Positions 25,536 through 35,682 of a stretch of 64,000 nt of DNA are shown here, piece by piece (within the stretch, counting starts at the first letter, position 1; each line of letters begins with the position of its first letter). A program made the translations under genes and the position numbers. Source of the stretch: an uncultured Roseovarius sp. (GTDB taxonomy: Bacteria; Pseudomonadota; Alphaproteobacteria; Rhodobacterales; Rhodobacteraceae); contig NZ_CAMYMD010000105.1 in assembly GCF_947259555.1 (NCBI RefSeq), positions 1 through 64,000 on the forward strand, in the 5' to 3' direction. The notes under the pieces were generated by a model. It was not told the DNA's origin. It saw only the letters and a list, made by a program, of their open reading frames with translations, and searched no databases.

Positions 25536-26720
25536 TTGGATATTGAATTTTCCCCTATTAGGCCCCTCAAAGATGTGCGGGAAACAAATGATTTTTTGAG
25601 ACGCATATGGGCTCGCCTGCGCGCCGACCTCGGACTAGGGTTTCAGTACAGCCCCAAGCTAGATTCAATAAACCAAGTTCAGGGTATCGGGTTTATATCC
25701 TTAGGTAAGTTCTCCGAAACACTTACAGAGAATGGTATCCATGAGCCTATATCTTGTTCCTTCCAGTATAAACGTCGTGGCATTGTCGATAAGCTAATTT
25801 TCTCCATCCCCACCTCGTGGGCATCGTGTCTGAATATCGATGAAATTGGAGATAGCATACAATCGTCCCTCTCAAAGGCGGCGTACGACCCACCTAAGAA
25901 TTCAAGAGCCAAAATTAGGGTCTTCACACCTATTGGCCTTGATCTGCCGACCGTCTCTGGAAAGACTTTTGATTTTACGGGCGGCAAGGGACATGGTGAG
26001 CTTGCTTTTGATGTAACACACTACGATGAGTTTGACCTTGAAGATCAAGCTGCAAACTTAGCATGGAGTTTTTGCGTGCTAGCGAGCGCTTGGACTGGCA
26101 ACCTGTTTTTTTTGACGCGTGAACAAGATGGTATACCGGAGTATCGAGAAGTTTTGAGCTTGATATCAGACGGTGATCTGAATGAAAGTGTTAGTAAACT
26201 TGCTTGCCGTTCCTTCTCAAAACTAATTGACCTACTGCTTTACGAAGCGGCAGACATAAATCTTGTGCTGAAGGCTGGCCACCTTATACAGAGATCGATA
26301 TTTTCTGCTTCATCTAGTCGTGACTATCTTGGCGATACCGCAAACGCCTTGATCATTTCTGCGCTAGAGGTCCTTTCCGATAAAGGCGACGACCCAGACA
26401 CCTGTAAGTCGTGTAATCAACCTAAGTACAAAATATCACAAAGGGTTAGAGATTACGCAGCAGAGCATATGGGTGCAGATTACTGGAAAAAGCGGTTTAA
26501 TGGCCATTATTCGGATCGCTCGAAATTTCTGCATACTGGCGCAATTCGCCATAAGCGTGTGTATGCTGGAAAGTCAATTCCAACAGTCCAGTTGAGCGCT
26601 CCGGAGCGTATGGCTATGCCAATGGGTTTCTCACATGATCACGTTTTAGCTAACGTCACACTTTTGATTTTTCGGAAGCATGTTCAGGCTATTTCGCCAA
26701 TGGATAAGAAGTCCGCCTGA
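25536..26720 (+). CDS. putative HEPN-domain protein on an AT-rich island
   Basis: A 394-residue protein unlike its neighbours in base and codon use (many TTA, ATA, AGA and AAA codons). The C-terminal 110 residues follow the pattern of Apea-like HEPN domains: ALEVLSDKG, a CxxC (CKSC), ISQRVRDYAAEH, and then SDRSKFLHTG. The latter contains R-x4-H (residues 328-333), the HEPN ribonuclease motif. The N-terminal two thirds have no recognised domain. Start TTG at 25536 is preferred because a GGAG lies 7 nt upstream; another TTG at 25479 has no ribosome-binding site. HEPN proteins often act as RNases in defence or toxin systems; here no antitoxin or partner gene is visible. Confidence 0.6.
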   Translation: MDIEFSPIRPLKDVRETNDFLRRIWARLRADLGLGFQYSPKLDSINQVQGIGFISLGKFSETLTENGIHEPISCSFQYKRRGIVDKLIFSIPTSWASCLNIDEIGDSIQSSLSKAAYDPPKNSRAKIRVFTPIGLDLPTVSGKTFDFTGGKGHGELAFDVTHYDEFDLEDQAANLAWSFCVLASAWTGNLFFLTREQDGIPEYREVLSLISDGDLNESVSKLACRSFSKLIDLLLYEAADINLVLKAGHLIQRSIFSASSSRDYLGDTANALIISALEVLSDKGDDPDTCKSCNQPKYKISQRVRDYAAEHMGADYWKKRFNGHYSDRSKFLHTGAIRHKRVYAGKSIPTVQLSAPERMAMPMGFSHDHVLANVTLLIFRKHVQAISPMDKKSA

Positions 26721-27130
26721 CTTACTGCTTTTCCACCTCTGCGTCGATTTCTTTCTGGGGCGATCTTTTGCGCAAAGCTGCCGTTGGTGCAGGACGCCGC
26801 GAAGGTCGGCTCTGGACCGGGCACGTCGAGAACCGCGCCATGACCCGCGACTTTGCAAACTCCACCCCCTGCGCAGAGCCGCCACTCAGCCTTACTCACC
26901 CGCCGGACAGACCGGACTCGCAACGCCCCCCACCGCACGCCCCATTAACCCCGCCACCCCCCGAAATCCGCGCCGACGGAATACCGACGCGATACCGTCG
27001 CGATACAGCCCTGCGAAACTCAGGAATTTCCGGGCGTTAACCGTGATTCGCGGCCCCTGGCCCGAAACCGACACCGCCATGTCGAAAACAGGTGGTCCCG
27101 CCCCCCGCATCCTGCCATTCTGGCCCCACC
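26721..27130. other. non-coding right edge of the island and MFS leader
   Basis: About 410 nt without a convincing gene. The composition returns to high GC about 100 nt after the HEPN-like stop. It contains three imperfect tandem 11-bp repeats (separate entry) some 120 nt before the MFS start. Promoter elements for the MFS gene are presumably here but not identified. Confidence 0.5.
26977..27009. repeat. three tandem 11-bp repeats upstream of an MFS gene
   Basis: CGGAATACCGA (26977-26987), CGCGATACCGT (26988-26998) and CGCGATACAGC (26999-27009) run head to tail. The period is 11 bp, close to one helical turn, so each unit would face the same side of the helix. This is compatible with a regulator-binding array but could be chance in GC-rich DNA. 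Confidence 0.5.
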
Positions 27131-28354
27131 ATGCGCCTGATGATTTCCTTCGCGGCCCTCTTCCTGTCGGTCATTCTGCTCCAGCTTTCCACCGGCGGGG
27201 TGGGCCCGCTCGATGCCCTCTCGGGCCTTGCCCTGGACTTCTCAACAGCCCAAATCGGCCTGCTCGGATCGGCCCATTTCGTGGGGTTTTTCATCGGTTG
27301 CTGGGTCGCCCCGCGCCTCATGGGCTCGATCGGTCACAGCCGCGCATTTGCCGCCTTCACCGCCATGGGCGCGATCGGCCTTTTGGCCCATATGCTGGTG
27401 ATCGACCCCTATGCCTGGTCGCTGATGCGGGTCGCCTCGGGCCTCTGCGTGGCGGGCTGTTACACGGTGATCGAGGCATGGTTGCAGGCCAAGGTCACCA
27501 ACGCCACCCGGGGCCGCACCATGGGCGTCTACCGGGTGGTGGACATGGGGGCATCATTGGCCGCGCAAATGCTGATTTCCGTATTGGCACCAGCGTCTTA
27601 TGTCTCCTACAACCTGCTGGCCCTCTTGTGCTGCGCGGCGCTTCTGCCGCTCACCCTTTCGCGCCTCAGAGAGCCCGAAACCCCCGCCGCCCCGCGCCTG
27701 CGCCCGATGCTCCTGATCGCCTGCTCACCCCTCGCCGCGGCGGGCGTTCTGGTGGCCGCTTTGTCCTCGGCCTCGTTCCGCATGGTGGGGCCGCTCTACG
27801 GCGGTCAGGTCGGCCTCGCCGTCGATCAGATCGCCGGGTTTCTGGCGGTTTTCGTGCTGGGCGGCGCGGTCGCGCAATACCCCGTCGGCTGGCTCGCCGA
27901 CCGCTATGATCGCCGGTGGGTTCTGATTGGCCTCTCGCTCGCCGCGATCCTGTCGAGCCTCACCACCGCCATGACCCATAACCTCGAAACCTTCGGCATC
28001 CTGATGACCGCATTCTTCTTCGGCATGACCACCTTTCCGATCTACTCGGTCAGCGCCGCCCACGCCCATGATTTCGCCGAGGCGCATGAGCGGGTGGAGC
28101 TGTCGGCAGCGCTGATGTTCTTCTTCGCCGTCGGCGCCATCGCCGCCCCCCTCATGGCCTCCACCCTGATCGAGGTTTACGGCCCGGCCGCCATGTTCGT
28201 GATGATCGCAGTCGGCCATGCTGTGCTGGTGATCTTCGGCCTGATCCGCATGCGCGCCCGCCCCGGCGCCGAGACGCGCACCGCCTATATCTGGTCGCCG
28301 CGCACGTCCTTTTTGATCGGCCGCCTGACGGGCCGCAGCCGCGAGCGAGATTAA
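27131..28354 (+). CDS. MFS transporter, YcaD-like
   Basis: A 407-residue permease with twelve predicted TM helices. It starts MRLMISFAALFLSVILLQLS and has the MFS loop-2/3 motif in modified form (GSAHFVGFFIGCWVAPRLM) and in the second half GWLADRYDRRWVL, the A-like motif. The substrate is not deducible. The ATG at 27131 places the first TM helix at the start. It is convergent with a second transporter of the same subgroup. Confidence 0.85.
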   Translation: MRLMISFAALFLSVILLQLSTGGVGPLDALSGLALDFSTAQIGLLGSAHFVGFFIGCWVAPRLMGSIGHSRAFAAFTAMGAIGLLAHMLVIDPYAWSLMRVASGLCVAGCYTVIEAWLQAKVTNATRGRTMGVYRVVDMGASLAAQMLISVLAPASYVSYNLLALLCCAALLPLTLSRLREPETPAAPRLRPMLLIACSPLAAAGVLVAALSSASFRMVGPLYGGQVGLAVDQIAGFLAVFVLGGAVAQYPVGWLADRYDRRWVLIGLSLAAILSSLTTAMTHNLETFGILMTAFFFGMTTFPIYSVSAAHAHDFAEAHERVELSAALMFFFAVGAIAAPLMASTLIEVYGPAAMFVMIAVGHAVLVIFGLIRMRARPGAETRTAYIWSPRTSFLIGRLTGRSRERD

Positions 28355-28396
28355 AAACGTCATGACGTCAGGGGCATACCGCGATGGCGCGCCAGT

Positions 28397-29662
28397 TTAC
28401 GCCTCAAAGCTCTGGTCGTCGGCGCCCTCCGCCGTGTCGACATACCATTCCTGCGCCGCAGCCAACGCAACCGGCGAGGCCGTCGGCGTAATCCCGAGAT
28501 AGGCGCCGGTCTCATCCACCGGCACAGAGGGCCGCCGCGTCATCCGCCACGCCGCATAGACCGCGATCAGCGTGAACAATCCGGCCAGCAACAGCCAGAA
28601 CCCGTGCGCGCCCACCGCGTCCATCAACTGTCCCGTGACCATCGGCCCGACAATCGCCCCCATGCCGTAGACAAACACCAGCCCCCCCGAGGCGGCGGCC
28701 ATATCCTCGACCTCCAGAAAATCGTTGGTATAAGCGATGAACAGCGAATAGAGCGGCGACGCCATGCCACCCATGACAAAGCCGAGCACCAGCAGCGTCT
28801 CGAAATCAACGCCCAAGGACGCCCCCGCTCCGGTGCTCACCGCGCCTACCGCCGAGACGCCCAGAATGAGCACACGCCGGTCCATCCGGTCCGACAGCCA
28901 GCCAATCGGCACCTGAAACACCATCGCCCCGGCAAAGATCGACGCGACAAAGCCGCTGATCTGCGCCACGTTCAGCCCAGCCTCGGCCCCATAGACCGAG
29001 GCCATGCCAAACTGGGCCGCGAAGATGCCGCCGAGGATCAGCATGCCGACACTGGCCAGCGGCGAGCTCTCGAACAGCCGGTGCAGCGTCATCCGCTTGT
29101 CAGTCTCGAAGGCGGGAGTCGGCGTGATCGACAACAGGATCGGGCCGAAACTCAGCGACACGAGGATCGACGGCACCACGAACAGGAAAAAGCCCGATGC
29201 ATCGCCAAGGTTCATCAGCCCCTGTGCGGCGATGATGCCTGCGGTCTGCGCGATCATGTAGGCCGACAGGATCTTGCCCCGCGTGGTGTTGTCGGCGGCA
29301 TTGTTGAGCCAGCTTTCGGCGGTGACGTAAACCCCCGACAGGCAAAATCCCAGGATCACCCTTATCGCCGTCCAGCTATAGGGGTCGGTCAGGATCGGGA
29401 ACGCTATCAGCCCCGCCGAGATGAACGACCCGAGGGCGGCAAAGACCCGCACATGCCCCACCCGGCGAATAAGATCGGGCGTCACCCGGCTCCCCACAAG
29501 GAACCCGAGAAAATAGGCCGAGGTGATGACCGACAGCTGCAGCGTGCCAAACCCTTCGAGAGCGCCGCGCACCCCCATCAGCGTGGCCTGCATGCCGTTG
29601 CCGATCATGATCAGAGTCATGCCCAGCAAGAGCGCCCAGACCGATCCAAGGACCTTGAACAT
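28397..29662 (-). CDS. MFS transporter, YcaD-like (paralog of the convergent gene)
   Basis: A 421-residue permease of the same subfamily as the convergent gene: compare TSAYFLGFLVGSRVTPDLIRR with its counterpart GSAHFVGFFIGCWVAPRLMGS, and ESWLNNAADNTTRGK with EAWLQAKVTNATRGR. The second-half motif is GWLSDRMDRRVLI. The start is at ATG 29662 (MFKVLGSVWALLLGM), directly before the first TM helix; the longer open frame upstream is not hydrophobic. The cytosolic tail carries about 40 additional residues. Confidence 0.85.
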   Translation of the reverse strand: MFKVLGSVWALLLGMTLIMIGNGMQATLMGVRGALEGFGTLQLSVITSAYFLGFLVGSRVTPDLIRRVGHVRVFAALGSFISAGLIAFPILTDPYSWTAIRVILGFCLSGVYVTAESWLNNAADNTTRGKILSAYMIAQTAGIIAAQGLMNLGDASGFFLFVVPSILVSLSFGPILLSITPTPAFETDKRMTLHRLFESSPLASVGMLILGGIFAAQFGMASVYGAEAGLNVAQISGFVASIFAGAMVFQVPIGWLSDRMDRRVLILGVSAVGAVSTGAGASLGVDFETLLVLGFVMGGMASPLYSLFIAYTNDFLEVEDMAAASGGLVFVYGMGAIVGPMVTGQLMDAVGAHGFWLLLAGLFTLIAVYAAWRMTRRPSVPVDETGAYLGITPTASPVALAAAQEWYVDTAEGADDQSFEA

Positions 29663-29886
29663 GGCGGGATTTCCTCTCGCATGATCCCCGGGCCCGCATG
29701 ACCCGCATGCCCGCGCCGCTAGCACCGACCGGGCGCGCGCGTCAAACCGGTTTCGCCCGTCTTGTCCGGGAAAATCGCCCGCCTGCGTAAATATGCGGCA
29801 CGCCCGGGCACGCCCTCTGGTCCTTTGGGCGCGGGACAGGTAAACGCGGAGCGAGAAAAGCGATCCGGCAAAGGCAGACAGGCACG

Positions 29887-31599
<1,713 letters not shown>

Positions 31600-31601
31600 A
31601 C

Positions 31602-31630
31602 GCGCAAGGTGGCACTTTGCTCCCTTGCGC
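31602..31630. terminator. hairpin after metG
   Basis: GCGCAAGG (31602-31609) pairs with CCTTGCGC (31623-31630) just after the metG stop; the loop is 13 nt. There is no run of T, so strength is doubtful. Confidence 0.4.
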
Positions 31631-31720
31631 ACTTATCTATACAGCGTCGGCCGGAGACCACTGGCGGCGTGATGCCGAAGCTTGCTCCACGATAGCCTGA
31701 GTTTTCCGCCTCCGTGCCTG

Positions 31721-31957
31721 TCAGTCGGTCAGAATACGATAGATCTCGTCCTTCAGCGCCGCGCGCTTTTTGCGCAAATCGACCTCCGTCAGTTCCTCGA
31801 CAGGCTCCACCAGCGTCTCGGCCCTGTGTACTGCGCGGTTGAGCTCGTGATATTCGTCGGCCAGCCGCGCAAAATGTGCGTCCGCCTGTTTCAGCTCGCT
31901 AATTTTTCCAGCCAGTTCGGGAAACTCTTCCGACAGCTCATGGGGGGTGTGGGACAT
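31721..31957 (-). CDS. YdcH-like (DUF465) small protein
   Basis: A 78-residue, mostly helical acidic protein beginning MSHTPHELSEEFPELAGKI and ending RAALKDEIYRILTD. The pattern with a central ADEYHELNRAVHRAE matches the YdcH/DUF465 family of short coiled-coil-like proteins whose function is unknown. A GGAGAG site precedes the ATG. Confidence 0.8.
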   Translation of the reverse strand: MSHTPHELSEEFPELAGKISELKQADAHFARLADEYHELNRAVHRAETLVEPVEELTEVDLRKKRAALKDEIYRILTD

Positions 31958-32089
31958 CGCGCATCTCTCCTTTTCGATTGCTCGCGCCCGAGCCTAGAGA
32001 GACCGAGAGCATACCTCCTTGATACGGATCAAGAAAGAGCAGACCCGCTGTCATCTTGTGCGGAAAATTCCATGCCAAGGACTGCGTGT

Positions 32090-32902
32090 CTATTTCCGTC
32101 GCCGCTGCGGCTTGGGGCGCGTTGGCTTGGACGGGTTGGCCTCGCCTTCGGGTATCGCCTTCATCCCCAATTGATCGCGTAAAACGCGAGGACGGATCTC
32201 TTCGACCGCACCTGCCTTGAGCTGACCCAGCTGGAACGGGCCGTAGGAAAGGCGAATAAGGCGGTTCACGACGAGCCCCACCGCCTCCATCGCGCGGCGA
32301 ACTTCGCGGTTCTTACCTTCGCGGATGGAAACGGTGATCCATGCGTTCGCCCCTTGCTGACGGTCCAGAACAACCGTCATAGGCTGAAACGCCTCGCCAT
32401 CAATCACCAGCCCCTTGCGCAATGACTCGAACGTCGCATCGGTAGGTCGCCCGTTAACCCGCACCCGGTAGCGCCTCAACCAACCTGTTGAGGGCAACTC
32501 CAGCTTGCGCTTGAGGCCACCGTCATTGGTCAACAGCAAAAGCCCCTCGGAGTTGAGATCGAGCCGCCCCACGCTCATCACCCGCGGCATGTCTTCCGGC
32601 AGGTCGTCATAGATCGTGGAGCGCCCCTGTTCGTCGCGCGTCGTGGTCACGCGGCCGGTAGGCTTGTGATAGAGCCAGAGCCGGGCCGGTTCTGGCGCAT
32701 CGAGGGCGCGACCATCGACAACGACCTTGTCATCAGGTGTCACATTGAGCGCAGCGCGCAGCACCTTCTGGCCGTTGACGCTCACACGTCCCGCCTCGAT
32801 CAGGCGTTCCGCCTCACGGCGGCTGGCGATGCCTGCGCGGGCGATCACCTTGGCGATACGTTCGCCCTCGGGGGACTTCTTTTCTGGTGTTCTCGTGTTC
32901 AT
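32090..32902 (-). CDS. RluB/RsuA-family rRNA pseudouridine synthase
   Basis: A 270-residue enzyme of the RsuA/RluB/E/F group that isomerises uridine in 23S or 16S rRNA. An S4 domain occupies residues 13-60 (RIAKVIARAGIASRREAERL). The catalytic motif is GRLDLNSEGLLLLT (Asp115). The tail is basic (QLGMKAIPEGEANPSKPTRP onwards). The start at 32902 gives MNTRTPEKKSPEG; an ATG 12 nt upstream is equally possible. It is divergent from tadA with only 63 nt between. By its start and tail it is most like RluB. Confidence 0.88.
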   Translation of the reverse strand: MNTRTPEKKSPEGERIAKVIARAGIASRREAERLIEAGRVSVNGQKVLRAALNVTPDDKVVVDGRALDAPEPARLWLYHKPTGRVTTTRDEQGRSTIYDDLPEDMPRVMSVGRLDLNSEGLLLLTNDGGLKRKLELPSTGWLRRYRVRVNGRPTDATFESLRKGLVIDGEAFQPMTVVLDRQQGANAWITVSIREGKNREVRRAMEAVGLVVNRLIRLSYGPFQLGQLKAGAVEEIRPRVLRDQLGMKAIPEGEANPSKPTRPKPQRRRK

Positions 32903-32965
32903 ACGCCCGCGCATAGCGCAATTGCGGGGCTTGCGAAAGCGTCTTGCGAGCGGCACAAGCGGGGC

Positions 32966-33427
32966 ATGACATTCCGCAGCCACATGGACACGGCCCTGCA
33001 AGAAGCCCGCGCCGCCGCCGCGCGTGGCGAGGTGCCAGTGGGTGCGGTCATCATCGCTCCCTCCGGCCAGATCGTGGCGCGTGCCGGCAACCGCACAAGA
33101 GAGTTGAGCGACCCGACCGCGCATGCGGAGATGCTCGCCATCCGTGGCGCCTGCGCGGCACTCGGCTCGGAGCGTCTGCCCGGACACGATCTTTATGTGA
33201 CGCTGGAGCCTTGCGGCATGTGTGCCAGTGCCATCGCGGCTGCACGCATCGCACGGCTTTACTTTGGAGCCGCCGATCCAAAGTCAGGCGGAATCGCGCA
33301 GGGGCCACGGATTTTTGCACATTCGCAATGCCATCACGTGCCCGAACTCTACGACGGCATCGGCGCGACCGAGGCGGAGAGCCTTCTCAAGCAGTTTTTC
33401 GCGGCACGTAGGGACGTCTCAGAATAA
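32966..33427 (+). CDS. tadA: tRNA-specific adenosine deaminase
   Basis: A 153-residue zinc deaminase that makes inosine at the wobble position of tRNA-Arg(ACG). Zinc and catalytic residues are intact: TAHAEMLAIR (His53, Glu55) and LEPCGMCASAI (Cys83, Cys86). The ATG at 32966 and one at 32984 are both possible. The gene overlaps the 3' end of a convergent LysR gene by 9 nt. Confidence 0.93.
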   Translation: MTFRSHMDTALQEARAAAARGEVPVGAVIIAPSGQIVARAGNRTRELSDPTAHAEMLAIRGACAALGSERLPGHDLYVTLEPCGMCASAIAAARIARLYFGAADPKSGGIAQGPRIFAHSQCHHVPELYDGIGATEAESLLKQFFAARRDVSE

Positions 33428-34384
33428 CGTCAGCCTGTCGGCAAGAAAGGGGTGCTGTGCGATCGCAGGATCGACGATAGATTTGCGCAGGATCGGCTTG
33501 AGCTTTTCTGCAAGCGTCGCGGGCATATCCTGAAGAATGCCCTTGCGCGCGGTCACGCTGATCGTGCGGGTCAGCGGGGCCATCGGTAATTCCAGCACAT
33601 CGATCTGATCTGCAAACCGGCGCGCGCGCATCAAGGCGAGCGGCGTCAGGATCGACCACCCGGCCCCCTGCCCGACCAACGCCAGAATGGAATGATAGCT
33701 GTCCAATTCAAACCGATGCGGCAGGCTCAGATTCTGCCGCGCCAGATGCGACGAGATAAGCCGTCCCATGTAGTGCCGTTGCGTATATTGAATGAGCGGC
33801 AAACGTTTCAACTGCCGCAGGACGTCCCGGTCAGGCCGGATCACACCGCGTGGCGCAACTACCGCAAAGCCCTCGCGCAGAACTGGATGTACCTCGACCC
33901 AATCCGCCTCACCGCCCAATTCCGCGGCAACAATGATATCGAGCGCCCGCGCATCGAGCTGGTCATAAAGATGGTGGCTTGCCCCCGTCTCCAGCAGAAA
34001 CTGACAGCCCTTCAACTCTCCCGCCATGTGGGTCAGAAGCTGCGGCGTCACATCCGCTTCGAGATCCTCGATCATGCCCAGACGAAACCTGGTGAGCGTC
34101 GACAGATGCGACATCGCCAGTTCGGCCCGCGCCTGCGCGGCTTCATTGAGAATGGCCTGCGCCCGGCGGTGCATGATCTCACCCGCTGGCGTCAGACGAA
34201 TCGGACGCGCATTGCGCTGCAACAGCGTCGCGCCGACGGCGCCCTCGAGATTGGTCAATTGCTGGCTGACTGCGGAAGGGCTGGCGCCCAAACGACGTGC
34301 CGCTGCGGAAATCGAGCGCTCGTCAGCCGCGGCCATGAACACTTCTATCCCCCAGAGGGTTATCCGCCCGGGGCTCTCGACCAT
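33419..34384 (-). CDS. LysR-family transcriptional regulator
   Basis: A 321-residue LysR regulator. The N-terminal HTH spans about residues 8-65 (VFMAAADERSISAAARRLGA, then SPSAVSQQLTNLEGAVGATLL). The C-terminal effector-binding domain begins around FRLGMIEDLEADV. It is convergent with tadA and lies just downstream of phaR on the same strand (6 nt after its stop), so it may be read from the phaR transcript. Its targets are unknown. Confidence 0.88.
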   Translation of the reverse strand: MVESPGRITLWGIEVFMAAADERSISAAARRLGASPSAVSQQLTNLEGAVGATLLQRNARPIRLTPAGEIMHRRAQAILNEAAQARAELAMSHLSTLTRFRLGMIEDLEADVTPQLLTHMAGELKGCQFLLETGASHHLYDQLDARALDIIVAAELGGEADWVEVHPVLREGFAVVAPRGVIRPDRDVLRQLKRLPLIQYTQRHYMGRLISSHLARQNLSLPHRFELDSYHSILALVGQGAGWSILTPLALMRARRFADQIDVLELPMAPLTRTISVTARKGILQDMPATLAEKLKPILRKSIVDPAIAQHPFLADRLTLF

Positions 34385-34390
34385 GTTCCC

Positions 34391-34954
34391 TTATTTATCC
34401 AGTTTCGACAGCTTGTCCTGCAATTCGGCGAGCTGTTTCTTGATATCGTCGAGGTCCTCTTCGCCTTCCTTGTTTTCCGATGGCTTTCCGCCCTGCGGCA
34501 TGGTTCCACCAAGGCCCGGCATCCCGCCGGTCATAGCCTTCATGAAAGCCTCCTGTTGCGCGCGCATCGCTTCCATACCCGGCATCGCGCCCAACGGGTT
34601 GGCCTTGGTCATGTTATCCAGCATTTTGGATTGACCGTCGCGCAGCATCTCGAAACTAGCCGCAAGGAACTCGGGCACCACGCTTGTGGCCTGCGTTGTG
34701 TAACTGCGAACCAGATCGTTCAGCACATTGATCGGCAACACACTTTCGCCCCGGCTCTCGTGTTCTGCGATGATCTGGAGCAGATATTGACGCGTAAGAT
34801 CATCGCCGGATTTAAGGTCAATGATCTGCACCTCGCGCCCGTCGCGGATGAACTCGGCGATGTCCTCCAGCGTCACGTAATCCGAGGTCTCGGTATTGTA
34901 GAGCCTGCGACTTGCGTAGCGTTTGATCAACAACGGTTTTTGGGTGTCGGCCAA
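34391..34954 (-). CDS. phaR: polyhydroxyalkanoate synthesis repressor
   Basis: A 187-residue regulator. The N-terminal PHA-accumulation-regulator domain is intact (LIKRYASRRLYNTETSDYVT, then LEDIAEFIRDGREVQIIDLKSG) and is followed by LLQIIAEHESRGESVLPINVL. The C-terminus is acidic and low complexity with a short coiled coil. PhaR binds PHA granules and DNA and represses phaP and its own gene. The start codon is TTG at 34954, picked because a perfect GGGAGG lies 9 nt upstream. A TGC-rich palindrome is located 20 nt ahead of the start. Confidence 0.9.
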   Translation of the reverse strand: MADTQKPLLIKRYASRRLYNTETSDYVTLEDIAEFIRDGREVQIIDLKSGDDLTRQYLLQIIAEHESRGESVLPINVLNDLVRSYTTQATSVVPEFLAASFEMLRDGQSKMLDNMTKANPLGAMPGMEAMRAQQEAFMKAMTGGMPGLGGTMPQGGKPSENKEGEEDLDDIKKQLAELQDKLSKLDK

Positions 34955-34973
34955 GGGGTATCCTCCCGGATAA

Positions 34974-34985
34974 TGCAGCGCTGCA
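34974..34985. promoter_or_regulatory. PhaR-type palindrome ahead of phaR
   Basis: TGCAGCGCTGCA, a perfect 12-bp palindrome 20 nt upstream of the phaR TTG, followed by further GCAGCA. Its TGC/GCA content matches the palindromes in front of phaP and phaC, fitting autoregulation. Confidence 0.55.
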
Positions 34986-35014
34986 GCACAGCTTAGACGC
35001 ATGTGCAGCAAAAA

Positions 35015-35044
35015 GAAAGGGCGAGCCGCATGGCTCGCCCTTTC
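35015..35044 (-). terminator. rho-independent terminator after phaP
   Basis: GAAAGGGCGAGCC (35015-35027), a GCAT loop and GGCTCGCCCTTTC (35032-35044): 13 bp without mismatch. On the minus strand it is followed by TTTTT, so it ends phaP transcription and isolates phaR, which has its own promoter. Confidence 0.85.
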
Positions 35045-35093
35045 GCAGGTCATACCCTTCAAGGGAGGGGATCGGGGTATGTTTCTGCTAACC

Positions 35094-35543
35094 TTACTTG
35101 GCTGCTGCCGACGCTTTCTGCGTGGCTGCGGTCACGTCGTCGGTTGCTTTCTTGACAACCTTCGATGCGTCTTCCTGCATGGTCTTGCCTGCGGCCATCA
35201 TCAGTTCGACTGTTTCCATCTGAACCTTCTTGGCAACTTCGGCAAAGGCGGCCATGTTCTCGGCAGCCACTTCGGCGTTGGCCGAAGCGAAATCTGTCAT
35301 CGCTTTGGCGTAATCGGCGGGCTCAGCCTTGGCTTTCGCCATATCGCTCATCTTGGCGAGCGTTTCTTTGGTCCATTTGTTCGAGATCTCAGCCGACTTT
35401 TCGGCTGCGGTCAGAGCAACGCCCGACAGTTTCTCGTTAAGAGATGCCTGGTTCTTGAACGCATCTTCCATCGCTTTGGTGTCTACGGGGAAGGTGCCCA
35501 TGACGTCTTTGAACATCGCGGAGAAATCTTGTGCTTTTGCCAT
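35094..35543 (-). CDS. phaP: phasin (PHA granule-associated protein)
   Basis: A 149-residue, helical, Ala/Lys-rich protein that coats PHA granules. It starts MAKAQDFSAMFKDVMGTFPV and contains KNQASLNEKLSGVALTAAEK and an amphipathic middle, as phasin-2 family proteins do; the end is KATDDVTAATQKASAAAK. AAAGGACC before the ATG is the ribosome-binding site. Two PhaR-type palindromes lie 65-105 nt upstream, so expression is probably released when PhaR is titrated by polymer. Confidence 0.9.
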   Translation of the reverse strand: MAKAQDFSAMFKDVMGTFPVDTKAMEDAFKNQASLNEKLSGVALTAAEKSAEISNKWTKETLAKMSDMAKAKAEPADYAKAMTDFASANAEVAAENMAAFAEVAKKVQMETVELMMAAGKTMQEDASKVVKKATDDVTAATQKASAAAK

Positions 35544-35606
35544 TGGTTCGGTCCTTTCGGCTGTGGCGGGGTACTCCGCCGTTTCTGCAACTGCAAAAGA
35601 TATACA

Positions 35607-35645
35607 TGCTGCAGTGCAGCAATTCAAGATATTTCTGCACTGCAG
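35607..35645. promoter_or_regulatory. two PhaR-type operators ahead of phaP
   Basis: TGCTGCAGTGCAGCA at 35607-35621 is a near-perfect palindrome. A second site, CTGCACTGCAG, is at 35635-35645, with centres 26 nt apart. Both follow the form CTGC-N3-GCAG. A further CTGCAACTGCA at 35585-35595 may be a half-site pair. They sit between phaC and phaP. Confidence 0.65.
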
Positions 35646-35682
35646 CATAAAATTTTCCGACGACGGCAAAAAGCATGCCAGT

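Noticed and set aside
25349..25606. 85-codon minus-strand frame at the left edge of the AT-rich island
   Set aside because: No ribosome-binding site, no similarity pattern, and overlaps the start of the better-supported HEPN-like gene.
25337..26727. CTTACTG repeated on both sides of the AT-rich gene as possible insertion-site duplication
   Set aside because: Only 7 nt, flanking sequence differs, and matches of this length are expected by chance.
28358..28369. Palindrome ACGTCATGACGT between the MFS genes
   Set aside because: Short, no T-tract, and placed at the end of a convergent pair; no regulatory meaning can be argued.
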